A stretch of DNA of 64,000 nucleotides from CAVQZC01 sp963718315 (GTDB lineage: Bacteria; Actinomycetota; Thermoleophilia; Gaiellales; JAICJC01), in assembly GCA_963718315.1 (NCBI GenBank), contig CAVQZC010000006.1, forward strand, positions 62,001 through 126,000. Reading direction: 5' to 3'. A model generated the notes under the pieces. That model saw nothing but the letters and a program-made list of their open reading frames with translations. It was not told the DNA's origin and did no database searches. Shown here piece by piece: positions 1 through 8,609 of the stretch (the stretch's first letter is position 1; every line of letters begins with the position of its first letter). A program made the translations under genes and the position numbers.

Positions 1-575
1 GGATTCTTGGGCGACCGGTCGTCGGACAGTGAGCCCCGTGATCTGCTCATCAGCACCTCGATCGCGTCCGCAAGGTGCTCCTCGGTGATGTTGTAGTCGC
101 CTCGCTCAACGCGGATCTTGTGCGCCTCGAGCAGCACGTCGGAATGAGCGTACCCGAACGGCGGCTCGAAGCGATAGGACGCCAGCTCGATCAGCAGACC
201 GAGTGGATCAGTGAAATAGATGGAGTCCATGAACCCGCGGTCCATCACCCCGCTGTTACGGATCCCGCGCTCCTCGAGCCTCGTTGTCACCTGCGCGAAC
301 GTGGCGTGCGACAGCGAGAACGCCAGGTGGTGGACGCAGCCGGGATCGGTCGGTGTGCGCTCCGGGTCGGCGGTCCGCTCCTCGTTCGTGAACACGGTGA
401 TCAGGCGGCCGTCGCCGGGGTCGAAGTAGAGGTGGCTCTCGGAGGGGTTGTCCAGGTTCGGCTGCTCGAATACGAACGGCATCCCCAGCACGCCCTCCCA
501 GAAGTCGATCGAGGTCTGGCGTCCGGCGCCGGTGAGCGTGATGTGGTGGACGCCCTGGGTCTGCAGTTTCCTCAT
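1..575 (-). CDS. VOC-family ring-cleavage dioxygenase / glyoxalase-like protein (3' end outside window)
   Basis: The gene starts with ATG at 573-575 and runs off the left edge without a stop, giving 191 codons. Two vicinal-oxygen-chelate modules are visible: the first opens MRKLQTQGVHHITL and the second contains VHHLAFSLSH and later LIELASYRFEPP. The His, His and Glu of these motifs sit where the metal ligands of type I extradiol dioxygenases and glyoxalases lie. The family uses a divalent metal, and ring-cleaving members of this type act on hydroquinone-like substrates; the substrate here is unknown. Its ATG overlaps the stop of the upstream CoA-ligase gene (ATGA), so the two are translationally coupled, which suggests a role in aromatic breakdown. 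Confidence 0.8.
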   Translation of the reverse strand, partial: MRKLQTQGVHHITLTGAGRQTSIDFWEGVLGMPFVFEQPNLDNPSESHLYFDPGDGRLITVFTNEERTADPERTPTDPGCVHHLAFSLSHATFAQVTTRLEERGIRNSGVMDRGFMDSIYFTDPLGLLIELASYRFEPPFGYAHSDVLLEAHKIRVERGDYNITEEHLADAIEVLMSRSRGSLSDDRSPKN

Positions 576-1888
576 GGTGTGCCTCCGGTTGGGTGCTCGA
601 CCAGTCGCGACTTGTACTCACTCCGCTGCAGGCTGCCCCAGGCCACCAGCGTGATCCCTGTCTGGACGACCAGCACGTCGCGCAGCCGGTTGCCGATCGC
701 CGTCGCCAGCGCTGAATCACCGTTGACTCCCTGCGCAAGCTCCACGGCGACCGGGAGCGGGGGGTCCTGCTTCACGCCGGGCACACGCGGCTTGACCAGG
801 ATGTGGCCGCTCGTCTGCGGCGCGAAGCCGGTGACCACCTCGCGGATCGCCGAGGGGAACACGTTCACCCCGCGGACGATCAGCATGTCGTCCGTACGGC
901 CGACGCAGCGCACCCTCGGCCCGGTGCGCCCACACGGGCAGGGCGACATCCGCACCTCGACGTGGTCACGCGTCCGGAAGCGCAGGAGTGGCGCCGCCTG
1001 GTGCCGCAGATGGGTCAGCACCAGCTCGCCGGACGCCCCGTCGTCCATGGGCACGGACGCCTCGGTGTAGGGATCGATCAGCTCAGGGTGGATGAAGCCG
1101 CGGGCCCCCAGGTGCATGCCGGTCTGGTGCTCGCATTCGCCCCACAACGACGGCCCGATGTCGCCGATCCCCATGGCCTCCGTCACCCGCGCGCCCCAGC
1201 CTCGCTCGAGCGCCGCGCGGAACTCCGGCTCGCCGCCGCCGGGCTCTCCGGCGACCAGCACCCGGCTGACGCTGGAGGCCGCCAGGTCGATCTCGCGGTC
1301 GCCGGCCCACTCGATCAGGTAGGCGGCGTACGACGGAGTCAGCAGCGCCACCCGCGGCCGCAGCAGCCGGATAGCGAGCAGCAGCCGCTCGCTGTTGCCG
1401 GTGCCGACGGGGATGTGGGTGATGCCGGCGAGCTCGATCGCTCCCAGCGCCGCGCCGGCGACGAATGGCCCGGCGTTGTAGGTCGAGACAACACGTTCGC
1501 CGGCGATGCCGGAAGCGGCGTAGCTGCGCGCCGAGCCGGTCACCCAGTTTTCGAGGTCAGGCTGGGTGAGCGGGATGTAGCTGGGGATGCCGGTGGTGCC
1601 GCTGGTCGAGTAGATCCGGACGATCCTGTCGGGCTCGACGCAGAGGTGCGCGCCGATCGGGTTCTCGTCGGTCGCCGTCGCCTTCAGCTCCGGCTTATCG
1701 GTGAGCGGGAGCTGTGCGATCCCGTCCAGCCCGCCGGCATCGGCTGCGTCGGCCACCCCCGCCGCGGTCAGCTTGTCGCGGTAGAAGGCGCTGTTGTTCA
1801 GCAGGTAGGCGAGCTGTGCGCGGTAGCAGGCGTCGTCCAGCGCGAGCTGCTCACCCCACGGCCGTGCTTCGACCTCCGGGTGGAGCAT
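572..1888 (-). CDS. phenylacetate-CoA ligase-like AMP-forming enzyme
   Basis: This 438-residue protein begins MLHPEVEARPWG. The open frame continues upstream, but that part lies opposite the next gene and looks unrelated. The adenylation P-loop YSTSGTTGIPSYIP and the C-terminal CPCGRTGPRV...GRTDDMLIVRGVNVFPSAI block are typical of PaaK-type ligases, which adenylate an aromatic acid and transfer it to CoA in the cytoplasm. The length matches PaaK (about 430-440). It is coupled at both ends: its ATG overlaps the citryl-CoA-lyase-like stop (TGATG) and its TGA overlaps the VOC gene start. The substrate cannot be told from sequence; several PaaK relatives activate acids other than phenylacetate. 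Confidence 0.85.
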   Translation of the reverse strand: MLHPEVEARPWGEQLALDDACYRAQLAYLLNNSAFYRDKLTAAGVADAADAGGLDGIAQLPLTDKPELKATATDENPIGAHLCVEPDRIVRIYSTSGTTGIPSYIPLTQPDLENWVTGSARSYAASGIAGERVVSTYNAGPFVAGAALGAIELAGITHIPVGTGNSERLLLAIRLLRPRVALLTPSYAAYLIEWAGDREIDLAASSVSRVLVAGEPGGGEPEFRAALERGWGARVTEAMGIGDIGPSLWGECEHQTGMHLGARGFIHPELIDPYTEASVPMDDGASGELVLTHLRHQAAPLLRFRTRDHVEVRMSPCPCGRTGPRVRCVGRTDDMLIVRGVNVFPSAIREVVTGFAPQTSGHILVKPRVPGVKQDPPLPVAVELAQGVNGDSALATAIGNRLRDVLVVQTGITLVAWGSLQRSEYKSRLVEHPTGGTP

Positions 1889-2613
1889 CAGGCGGGAGCC
1901 TCGCCGGGCTCGTATCGAACGGCCTGGTCGGCCGCTCCGGCCATCGCAAAGCCGGCGGGCAGCTCCTGCTCTTCCGCGAGGTGGGCAAGCAGGCTGGCGG
2001 TGCGGGCGAGCAGCGGGACAGCCTTCACGGTCTGGGGCGGGAAGCCGAGGTCGAGCATGACGGCGGCGATCGGCATCGAGACGTTCATGACCAGCGGCCG
2101 GCCCCAGACCTCTCGCACGGCCGGCGTGAATGCCCGCGCGAGCGACACGTGCGCGCCGCTCACGCCCTGGGCGTCGGCGAGCTCCAGGATCCGCTCTGCG
2201 CGGGGGTCGACCGGCCGGTGCACGGGATGGCCGAAGCCGGGCGCTCGCGCTCCCCGGGCGTGGATGGCGGTGGCAAGGTGGTGGGCGACCACGGCCTCCT
2301 CGCCACCCGCGGCGACCTGACTGTGCGCCTCGGCGAGCAGCCGGGCGCACTCCTCTGCGGTGCCGAGGATCACGGGCCCGCAGCCGAGGATGCCGGCGGC
2401 CACAGCTCCCTGCAGCGACCCCGGATCGGCGGCCAGCGTCATCCGCGCCGCGACGTTGGTTGGCATCATCCCGTGCTCGGCGATGGCGACCAGCAGCAGG
2501 TCGAGGAAGAATCGCTGCTGCTCGGTCGGCTCCTCGCCGGTCAACAGCAGGTGGAAGTACTCGGTGAAGCCGAGCCTGCCCATCAGGTCGCCGGTCAGGT
2601 CACGACCGCGCAC
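1888..2613 (-). CDS. citrate synthase-fold protein, citryl-CoA lyase-like; N-terminus disrupted by a frame change
   Basis: The intact frame is 241 residues from a GTG at 2611-2613. It carries citrate-synthase-superfamily features: VRGRDLTGDLMG near the start, GFGHPVHRPVDPRAERI with the conserved His, and a C-terminal helical part. The family splits or forms citryl- or methylcitryl-CoA esters. In-frame codons upstream of the GTG (TH IAQAYPDRVE) still look like family sequence but contain no start codon. The missing N-terminus is readable in another frame from a GTG at 2676-2678 (VPLGAPETPSRI). Removing one AT of the repeat at 2642-2645 joins the two as ...TPSRIAQAYPDRVEVRG. The true gene is therefore probably 1888-2678. 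The stop overlaps the CoA-ligase start. Confidence 0.72.
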   Translation of the reverse strand: MRGRDLTGDLMGRLGFTEYFHLLLTGEEPTEQQRFFLDLLLVAIAEHGMMPTNVAARMTLAADPGSLQGAVAAGILGCGPVILGTAEECARLLAEAHSQVAAGGEEAVVAHHLATAIHARGARAPGFGHPVHRPVDPRAERILELADAQGVSGAHVSLARAFTPAVREVWGRPLVMNVSMPIAAVMLDLGFPPQTVKAVPLLARTASLLAHLAEEQELPAGFAMAGAADQAVRYEPGEAPA

Positions 2614-2695
2614 CTCGACCCGGTCGGGATAGGCCTGGGCGATATGCGTGACGGGGTCTCCGGGGCGCCGAGGGGCACGCGCCCAAGGCTACCCG

Positions 2696-3103
2696 CTAGG
2701 ACAGCAGCTCGGAGGCGTGGTCGCGGAAGACCTCCGCGTAGTCGACCGGGCCGTTGGACGTGTCGTGCAGCGCACGCACCAGGTGGTGGATACGCGGGGT
2801 CATCACGAGCAGGTACGCCGCGGGCTCGGCCTCGCCGTCGTTCCAGAACGAGTGGGGGGTGCCCCGCGGGGCGAAGACGGCGGTGCCGGCGGGCGCGTGC
2901 ACCGTCCGCTCGCCGAGCTGGAAGCCGAGCGCGCCCTCGAGTACGTACCAGGCCTCGTCGTCGGCGTGGTGGACGTGCAGGCCGGCGATCGGCCGATCGG
3001 GACCGGTTGTCCCGCCGGGGTCGCGCCACGAGACGATCACGAACTGCCCGTCGGGCAGCCCCATCGGGCCGGAGGCGAGCGCGCGGGCCTCCTCGGGCGA
3101 CAT
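2696..3103 (-). CDS. cupin-domain protein
   Basis: The start chosen is ATG at 3101-3103 (MSPEEARALAS), giving 135 residues. The codons further upstream in this frame encode what looks like the end of a cytochrome b (DREWAVHHHPLW), not cupin. A single beta-barrel cupin is seen: IAGLHVHHADDEAWYVLEG supplies metal-ligand His and Glu residues and APRGTPHSFWND the last His. Cupins of this size are small metal-dependent enzymes or sensors; no specific reaction can be assigned. It lies 17 bases upstream of the probable start of the citryl-CoA-lyase-like gene, so the two are likely one operon. Confidence 0.75.
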   Translation of the reverse strand: MSPEEARALASGPMGLPDGQFVIVSWRDPGGTTGPDRPIAGLHVHHADDEAWYVLEGALGFQLGERTVHAPAGTAVFAPRGTPHSFWNDGEAEPAAYLLVMTPRIHHLVRALHDTSNGPVDYAEVFRDHASELLS

Positions 3104-3132
3104 CGATCGATCATACCCATGGTCGACGTCCG

Positions 3133-3744
3133 TCACCCAGAGGGGATGGTGGTGCACGGCCCACTCCCGGTCGACGTCGCCGGTCGGTGATCCCACGCAT
3201 GGCGTGGCGGGTGGCCGGGTTCAGGACAGCCATGTACAGATGGCCGCTGACCAGGGCGATGATCGCCCACTGCGGCAACGTTGTGGAGGCCGCCGAGCGG
3301 GTCGATCCGCGTGACCAGGTGATGCACCTGCCCGGCCCACAGGTAGAGGCCGGTCACGGTCGAGACGGCGAGTAGCAGCGGCATCAGCGTCCCGTTCAGC
3401 TTCTGGCCGGCGTTGAACCGGCCGGCCGGCGGCACCGGGCCGCCGACCAGCGAGCGGGGCGCCGCCTCGAGCCAGGCGACGTCGCTGTCGTCGAACCTCC
3501 GGAGCTGCCGCCACAGCCGGCCCAGCTCGGGGCGGTTGCCGAAGGCGACAACCAGGAGCACCGCTGCCACGAGAGCAAACAGGCTGCCAATGTGGATGAC
3601 GAACACCTGGTGGTGCCAGATGTTGATGCCAAGGGCGAGCCCGCTCAGGATCATCGGGATCACCGTGGCGGCGATCACCCAGTGCAGCGCCCGCTCGGAG
3701 CGGCTGAACCGCTGAAGCCGGGCGGGGAGAGCGCTCGCCTGCAT
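3133..3744 (-). CDS. b-type cytochrome, formate dehydrogenase gamma subunit-like (frame disrupted twice)
   Basis: The gene starts at ATG 3742-3744 (MQASALPARL). Membrane segments and haem-ligand histidines (ERALHWVIA, GINIWHHQ, GGLHNVAAVG) match the cytochrome b subunit of formate dehydrogenase or Ni/Fe-hydrogenase, which passes electrons between a periplasmic partner and quinone. After GGLHNVAAVG the conserved sequence continues in the next frame (IIALVSGHLYMAVLNPATR) and then in the third (GDVDREWAVHHHPLW). One extra base near 3264 and one near 3182 explain both jumps. The conserved C-terminus extends to about 3110. No dehydrogenase catalytic subunit is nearby. It is either a pseudogene or a sequence-error victim; the latter fits the rest of the window. 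Confidence 0.65.
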   Translation of the reverse strand: MQASALPARLQRFSRSERALHWVIAATVIPMILSGLALGINIWHHQVFVIHIGSLFALVAAVLLVVAFGNRPELGRLWRQLRRFDDSDVAWLEAAPRSLVGGPVPPAGRFNAGQKLNGTLMPLLLAVSTVTGLYLWAGQVHHLVTRIDPLGGLHNVAAVGDHRPGQRPSVHGCPEPGHPPRHAWDHRPATSTGSGPCTTIPSG

Positions 3745-3794
3745 CGGGGGACGCTATGGGTGCAACGCTGAGAACTGCCTGAGAGCCGAAGCTT

Positions 3795-5271
3795 CTAGTC
3801 GGTCCGGTGAGCGCTGCTGGCGGGAGCGGGCAGCTCCGCGGTCGGTTCGGCTGGCGTGGTGCCGGCCAACGCCAGCGGGAGCAGCAGCCTGAACGTCGAG
3901 CCATTGCCGACCTCGGTGTCGAGCTCGACGCGGCCGCCGTGCGCCTCGACGATCGAGGAGACGATCGACAGCCCCAGCCCGGAGCCGCCGCTGGCCCGCG
4001 TCCGCGACGGGTCGGCACGAACGAAGCGCTCGAAGACGCGGCCTGCGATCTCAGGGTCGATTCCGGGGCCGTGGTCGGTGACCTCGACAACGCCGAGTCG
4101 AGTCGCGCGTGCTCAGCCGCACCTCGAGCGGTGTCCCCGGCGGGGTGTGCGCACGGCAGTTGACGAGCAGGTTGCCGATGGCCTGGTGCAGCCTCATGTC
4201 GTCGCCTGTGACAACGAGCGGCACGTCGCTGTCCTGGAACTCCAGCGGCCACTCGGGATGCAGGCGATGGGCGTCGGTGACCAGGTCGCCGACGACCTTG
4301 TGCAGATCGACCGGCTCGCGCTCGAGCGGGCGACCCTGGTCGAGGCGGGCCAGCAGCAGGAGGTCGTCCACCAGGACGCCCATCCGCTCGGCCTCTTGCT
4401 CGATCCGGCGCATGGCGAGGGCCAGGTCGTCGGGCCGCTGGTCGGCTCCGTGCCGGAACAGCTCGGCATAGCCGCGGACCGACGTCAGCGGCGTGCGCAG
4501 CTCGTGCCCCGCGTCTGCCACGAAGCGGCGCAGGCGGTTCTCCGATGCCTCACGCTCACGGAACGCCTGCTCGATCTGGGCGAGCATAGCGTTGAGCGCT
4601 TCGCTCAGCCGGCCGACCTCCGTGCCGGGGTTGCCCCCGGGGATGCGCTGCGAAAGGTCGCCGGCGGCGATGGCGCCGGCCGTCTGCTCGATCTGCCGCA
4701 GGGGGCGCATGCTCACCCGGACGAGTGCCCAGGCCAGGCAGCCGACCGCGCCGACCACGACCAGGCTGACGAGCAGCAGGACGGTGCCCAGGCGGTCGAG
4801 GGTGCTGTTGACGCTCGAGAGCGGGACCGCGATCACGACCTTGCTTCCGGCCGGAAGGACCTGCCCTTGACCGGGTCCGGGGGTCACGAACTGCGGGGTC
4901 GAGAGCTGCTGCACCCAGATGCGGTACCCGTCGTGGCTTGACCAGCCGGTGGGCGCGTCGTCGACGAAGCTGGGAAGTTTGTGTCCCCCGCCCACGCCAT
5001 CGGCCGCCACCGCATGGTCATCGCCGGTGACCAGAGCGATGTAGGAGTTGGCCGGGAGCGCGCTATACACCGCGTTCTCTGACGGCCCATCCTGGTCCTG
5101 TGCCAGGTAGTGCCAGACAGGTCCGCTCGACTTGCTCACCTGCGAGTCCAGCCGGTCGACGAGGTACGAGTTCAGGAAGTAGCGGGTCGCAAGCCCGGTC
5201 GCGATCAGGCCGACCGCCACCAGCACGACGCTGATCGCCGTCAGCCGGAAGCGAAGCGAGTGGATGTTCAT
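3795..5271 (-). CDS. sensor histidine kinase (one-base frame disruption before the ATPase domain)
   Basis: The protein begins MNIHSLRFRLTAIS with a first membrane helix, a roughly 120-residue extracytoplasmic sensor region, a second helix (LLLVSLVVVGAVGCLAW), a HAMP segment and the H-box AGHELRTPLTSVRGYAELF with the phosphorylated His. An N-box (AIGNLLVN) follows. At about 4092 the frame changes: ATPase motifs VVEVTDHGPGID and GGSGLGLSIV and a natural end in SSAHRTD are read one base later. Removing one G at 4092 gives a single uninterrupted kinase. Its ATG overlaps the response-regulator stop (ATGA), making this a two-component pair. The signal is unknown. Confidence 0.85.
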
Positions 5272-5988
5272 TCGCGAGGCAGGCGGATCGCGTAGCCGAA
5301 TCCGCGCACGGTCTGGATCAGGGGCGGTCTCGGCCCCGCTGTCGATCTTCTTGCGCAGGTAGCTGATGTAGGTCTCGACCACGCTCGAGTCGCCGCCGAA
5401 GTCGTAGCGCCAGACGTGGTCGAGGATCTGGGCCTTGCTGAGCACGCGCCCCGCGTTGACCAGCAGGTAGCGGAGCAGGTTGTACTCGGTTGGGGTGAGG
5501 TCGATCGGCTGGCCGCCGCGGCGCACCTCGTGCGCGTCCTCGTCCATCTCCAGGTCGGCGTAGCGCAGCGACGCGCCATCCTGCTCGCCAACGGTGCGGC
5601 GCAGGATCGCGCGCACGCGCGCGACCAACTCTTCAAGAGAGAACGGCTTGCCGACGTAGTCGTCGGCTCCCAGGGTGAGGCCGTGGACGCGATCCTCCGG
5701 CCGATCGCGGGCGGTCAGGAACAGCACCGGCGTGCGCGATCCGTCCTCGGCCATCCGCCGGTACACCTCGAAGCCGTCGAGATCCGGCAGCATCACGTCG
5801 AGCACGACGATGTCGGGGCGGAACGAATGGGCGCTCTTGACCGCCTCGCGGCCGTCGGCTGCGCACTCCACCTCGAACCCTTCGTAGCGCAGCACCGTCG
5901 AGACAAGCTGGCGGATGCTCTCCTCGTCGTCGACGACCAACACCCGTCGCCGTTCGTCCTCGCTTGCTCTCTGTGCGGTTGCGTTCAT
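5268..5988 (-). CDS. OmpR-family response regulator (one-base frame disruption near C-terminus)
   Basis: The receiver domain has the acidic pair VVDDEE, the phospho-acceptor Asp in VVLDVMLPD and the conserved Lys in GKPFSLEEL. It is followed by a winged-helix DNA-binding domain (DLTPTEYNLLRYLL, VWRYDFGGDSSVVETYISYLRKKID). The expected ending LIQTVRGFGYAIRLPRE is present but one base out of frame after GAETAP, at a run of four C on the coding strand (5321-5324). With one C removed the gene is 239 residues and its TGA overlaps the kinase ATG. It presumably regulates genes in response to the adjacent kinase; the targets are not visible. Confidence 0.88.
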
Positions 5989-6086
5989 GCGTCTCCCGGG
6001 TCGCCGTTCTTCGTGGAGTCTAGGAACCCTGGCTGGGAGAAACCTGTGAACGCCCTGGGCGTTACTCTTGGAGTTCGGTTGGAGCC

Positions 6087-6584
6087 TTACTCCTGGGCCA
6101 TGTCGGGCGGCGACTCGCCTTCCCAGTAGTCGACGGCGTCGGTCAGCCGGTGGAACTCGCGGAATCCACCCCCATCGGGACGCCGCTCGGCCGTTCCGAT
6201 CTTGCCCGAGTCGGGGTATACGGTGATGTCCGGCGTGCCGGAGGTGGACACGGTCAGGAACCGCAGGGGCAGATCGCCGGTGTTGACGATCTGGTGGGCG
6301 CCTGACTCGCCGGTCTGGAAGCCGACCGTGTCGCCGCGCCCGATCCGGTGCCAGCCGTGCGGCGTCCGCATCTTCCCCTCGCCCTCCAGCACGACCAGGA
6401 TCTCCTCGTCGCCCAGGTGGTAGTGGTACGGGTAGGCCGTCTCGCCCGGGTCGACCAGCCAGACGCTCATGCCCAGCCGCTCGGATCCGAGCCGGCGCGC
6501 GAGGTAGACGCGGCGCGCGCCGAAGCCGGGGTGCGGTGACCGCCCGGCGACCTCGTCGAACTCATCGTCGTAGACGTTTGCCAT
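6087..6584 (-). CDS. cupin-domain protein
   Basis: This 165-residue protein starts MANVYDDEFDEVAG at the ATG that overlaps the aminotransferase stop (TGATG), so it is translated as the second gene of that pair. The cupin motifs are YPYHYHLGDEEILVVLEGEG and a later HQIVNTGD, giving the usual His/Glu metal site; the context GDTVGFQTGESGAHQ is typical of this group. Function is not identifiable. Coupling to the aminotransferase suggests that it acts on, or protects, a metabolite of the same route. Confidence 0.78.
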   Translation of the reverse strand: MANVYDDEFDEVAGRSPHPGFGARRVYLARRLGSERLGMSVWLVDPGETAYPYHYHLGDEEILVVLEGEGKMRTPHGWHRIGRGDTVGFQTGESGAHQIVNTGDLPLRFLTVSTSGTPDITVYPDSGKIGTAERRPDGGGFREFHRLTDAVDYWEGESPPDMAQE

Positions 6585-7942
6585 CAGACCCGCACTCCGA
6601 CCAGCTCGTCGACCGCCTGGTTGAACACCTCGGTGTGGCGAGTGACGTCCTCGGCGGTGGTCGCCGGGCACATCAGCGCCATGTTGTGGAAGGGCGTCAG
6701 CAGGATGCCGCGGTTGAGCGCGTAGAGGTGCATGAACACGTCGAGGTCGTGGTCGGTGCCGGCCTCGGCCTCGCCGCCGTTGCGGGGCAGCGGCTGGAAC
6801 CGGTACTCGGCCCGGCAGCCCAGCCGGGTGACGTGCCACGGCAGATCCGTGCGGTCGATCGCGTCCTGGACGCCCTGGTTGAAGTCGACGGCGTGCCCGA
6901 TCATCCGCTCGAACGCCTCGTCGGTGAGCACGTGCTCGAGCGTTCCGCGCATCGCGGCCAGCGACAGCGCGTTGCCGGCCAGCGTTCCGCCGATCCCGCC
7001 GACGTCCACCGGCTTCGGCAGCTTGGCGTCCATCTGCGACGCGATCTCGGCCGTGAACCCGTAGGCGGCGGCGGGGACGCCGCCGGCCAGCAGCTTGCCG
7101 CAGGTGAGGAAGTCGGGATCGAGGTCGTGCGCGCGGGTGAAGCCGCCGGGCCCCGTGCAGATGGTGTGGGTCTCGTCGATGACCAGGAACGTCCCGTACT
7201 TGCGCGTCAGCTCGCGGACGCCGTCGTGGTAGCCGGGGTCGGGCAGGACGATGCCGATGTTGGTCAGCGCGGGCTCGAACAGGCAGCAGGCGACATCACC
7301 GTTGGCCAGCTCGCGCTCGAGGCCCTCGAGGTCGTTGAACTCGACGACGCGGCTGGTCAGGGTGGGGTCGACCGGGGGGCCGATGTTGTTGGTGCGGGTG
7401 ACGACCTTGCCGTTCTCGAGGATGGCGAAGGTCTCGTCGACCGAGCCGTGGTAGCACCAGTTGTGGACCATCACCTTCGGCCGCTTTGTCAGGTGCCGGG
7501 CGAGGCGGATCGTGAAGCGGTTGGCATCGGTGGCCGAGAGGGCGAACTGCCAGAACGGCAAACCGAACCGCCGGGTCATCTCCTCGCCGACCCAGATCGA
7601 GTCCTCGCCGGGGAGCATGACCGTGATCCCGCGGGCGATCTGGCGGTTCACCGCCTCGACGGTCGCCGGCGGCGAGTGGCCGGTCATGGCGCCGGTGTCG
7701 CCGAGGCAGAGATCGACGTACTCGTTGCCGTCGACGTCGGTGAAGCGGGCGCCCTCGGCGTGGTCGACGAACACCGGGAACCGTCCCACCCACTCCGTCA
7801 TCCAGTGCATCGGCACCCCGTCCAGCATCGAGTGCCGGGCTCGCTCGTGAAGCTCCCGCGAGTTCGGGTGTAGCTCCTCGAAGGTGGCTTCCTCACGGCG
7901 GATCAGTCCGGTGAGGTGGTCGCGGTCGACGGTTGCCGGCAT
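6584..7942 (-). CDS. class III PLP-dependent aminotransferase
   Basis: The start is ATG at 7940-7942 (MPATVDRDHLTG), preceded by AAGGAGCAAGGG; the product has 452 residues. Fold-type I features include LGDTGAMTGHSPPA, LVIDETHTICTGPGG with the PLP-pyridine Asp, and TCGKLLAGGVPAAA with the Schiff-base Lys. The closest general types are glutamate-1-semialdehyde aminomutases and omega-aminotransferases. It lacks neighbouring haem genes, so a hemL role is unlikely. It is transcribed away from rpmG and followed, with overlap, by a cupin gene. Confidence 0.85.
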   Translation of the reverse strand: MPATVDRDHLTGLIRREEATFEELHPNSRELHERARHSMLDGVPMHWMTEWVGRFPVFVDHAEGARFTDVDGNEYVDLCLGDTGAMTGHSPPATVEAVNRQIARGITVMLPGEDSIWVGEEMTRRFGLPFWQFALSATDANRFTIRLARHLTKRPKVMVHNWCYHGSVDETFAILENGKVVTRTNNIGPPVDPTLTSRVVEFNDLEGLERELANGDVACCLFEPALTNIGIVLPDPGYHDGVRELTRKYGTFLVIDETHTICTGPGGFTRAHDLDPDFLTCGKLLAGGVPAAAYGFTAEIASQMDAKLPKPVDVGGIGGTLAGNALSLAAMRGTLEHVLTDEAFERMIGHAVDFNQGVQDAIDRTDLPWHVTRLGCRAEYRFQPLPRNGGEAEAGTDHDLDVFMHLYALNRGILLTPFHNMALMCPATTAEDVTRHTEVFNQAVDELVGVRV

Positions 7943-7976
7943 CCCTTGCTCCTTGTCGCTCGACATCGAAGGTTCT

Positions 7977-8058
7977 GTGGCCCCGGCAGCTACTCTAAGC
8001 AACAGCGAGAACCGCCGTCTGGGCAGCCGGCGGGACTCGTCACGGTGGCCGGGGCCAC
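7977..8058. repeat. Structured intergenic repeat, copy E (11-bp perfect outer inverted repeat)
   Basis: The outer arms GTGGCCCCGGC (7977-7987) and GCCGGGGCCAC (8048-8058) are perfect complements enclosing 60 bases. The inside contains GCGAGAACCGCCGTCTGG, related to the core of the copy at 28746-28953. It lies between the divergent aminotransferase and rpmG genes, so it could also influence promoters. Membership of the family is the weakest of the five copies. Confidence 0.5.
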
Positions 8059-8110
8059 CCCGTCGCTGTGATACCGTTTTTTGGCTGCTCACCGAGAGGA
8101 GTGTTTTTCC

Positions 8111-8272
8111 GTGGCTACAGGTGTCCGGGTGCTGGTGACCCTCGCCTGCGGCGATTGCAAACGCCGCAACTACCAGACAAACAAGTCCAAGAGGAACTCG
8201 CCGGACCGGATCGAGTTCAAGAAGTACTGCCGCTGGTGCGGGCATCACACGCTGCACCGGGAGACGCGCTGA
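8111..8272 (+). CDS. rpmG: 50S ribosomal protein bL33
   Basis: The GTG at 8111 gives 53 residues (VATGVRVLVTLACGDC...), preceded by GAGAGGAG. The two pairs CGDC and CRWC form a zinc ribbon, so this is the zinc-containing type. An ATG-led extension (from 8081) would add ten unconserved residues across the ribosome-binding site. It is followed seven bases later by secE and then nusG, the normal order in bacteria. Confidence 0.93.
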   Translation: MATGVRVLVTLACGDCKRRNYQTNKSKRNSPDRIEFKKYCRWCGHHTLHRETR

Positions 8273-8279
8273 CCTCGTA

Positions 8280-8588
8280 ATGGCCCGGCGCAACCGACAG
8301 CCGACTCAGCGCCAGCGCCAGAACGCCGGACCGTTCGTCGGCGGCAAGGCGAAGAGCCAGTCCGGCGGCGACCCTGTCGAGCGGCACGGCGGCCGGCTGC
8401 GCCGCCTCACCGGTTTCGTCGGCGAGGTGCGCGGCGAGCTGGCCAAGACGGACTTTCCCAACCGGCAGCAGACCGCACAGTCCACGATGGTGGTGCTTGC
8501 CGCATGCCTGCTCGTGGGCTTCTACCTCTATGGCCTCGATCAGGTGTTCTCCAGGTTCGTAGAGCACCTACTCAACTGGCAGAGCTGA
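8280..8588 (+). CDS. secE: Preprotein translocase subunit SecE
   Basis: A 102-residue protein with a basic, Gln/Arg-rich N-terminal extension of about 45 residues. It continues with the conserved amphipathic stretch FVGEVRGELAKTDFPNRQQT and one membrane helix (MVVLAACLLVGFYLYGLDQVF). SecE clamps SecY in the inner-membrane translocon. The position between rpmG and nusG is diagnostic; secY itself is at 45255. Confidence 0.93.
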   Translation: MARRNRQPTQRQRQNAGPFVGGKAKSQSGGDPVERHGGRLRRLTGFVGEVRGELAKTDFPNRQQTAQSTMVVLAACLLVGFYLYGLDQVFSRFVEHLLNWQS

Positions 8589-8609
8589 TCCCCCGGAAGA
8601 CGAGGACGC

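Noticed and set aside
6584..7942. hemL (glutamate-1-semialdehyde aminomutase)
   Set aside because: The fold matches, but no haem genes are near and the pairing with a cupin gene does not fit; left as class III aminotransferase.
7990..8110. A tRNA gene upstream of rpmG, as found in some actinobacteria
   Set aside because: No acceptor stem, TTC loop or anticodon arm could be drawn.
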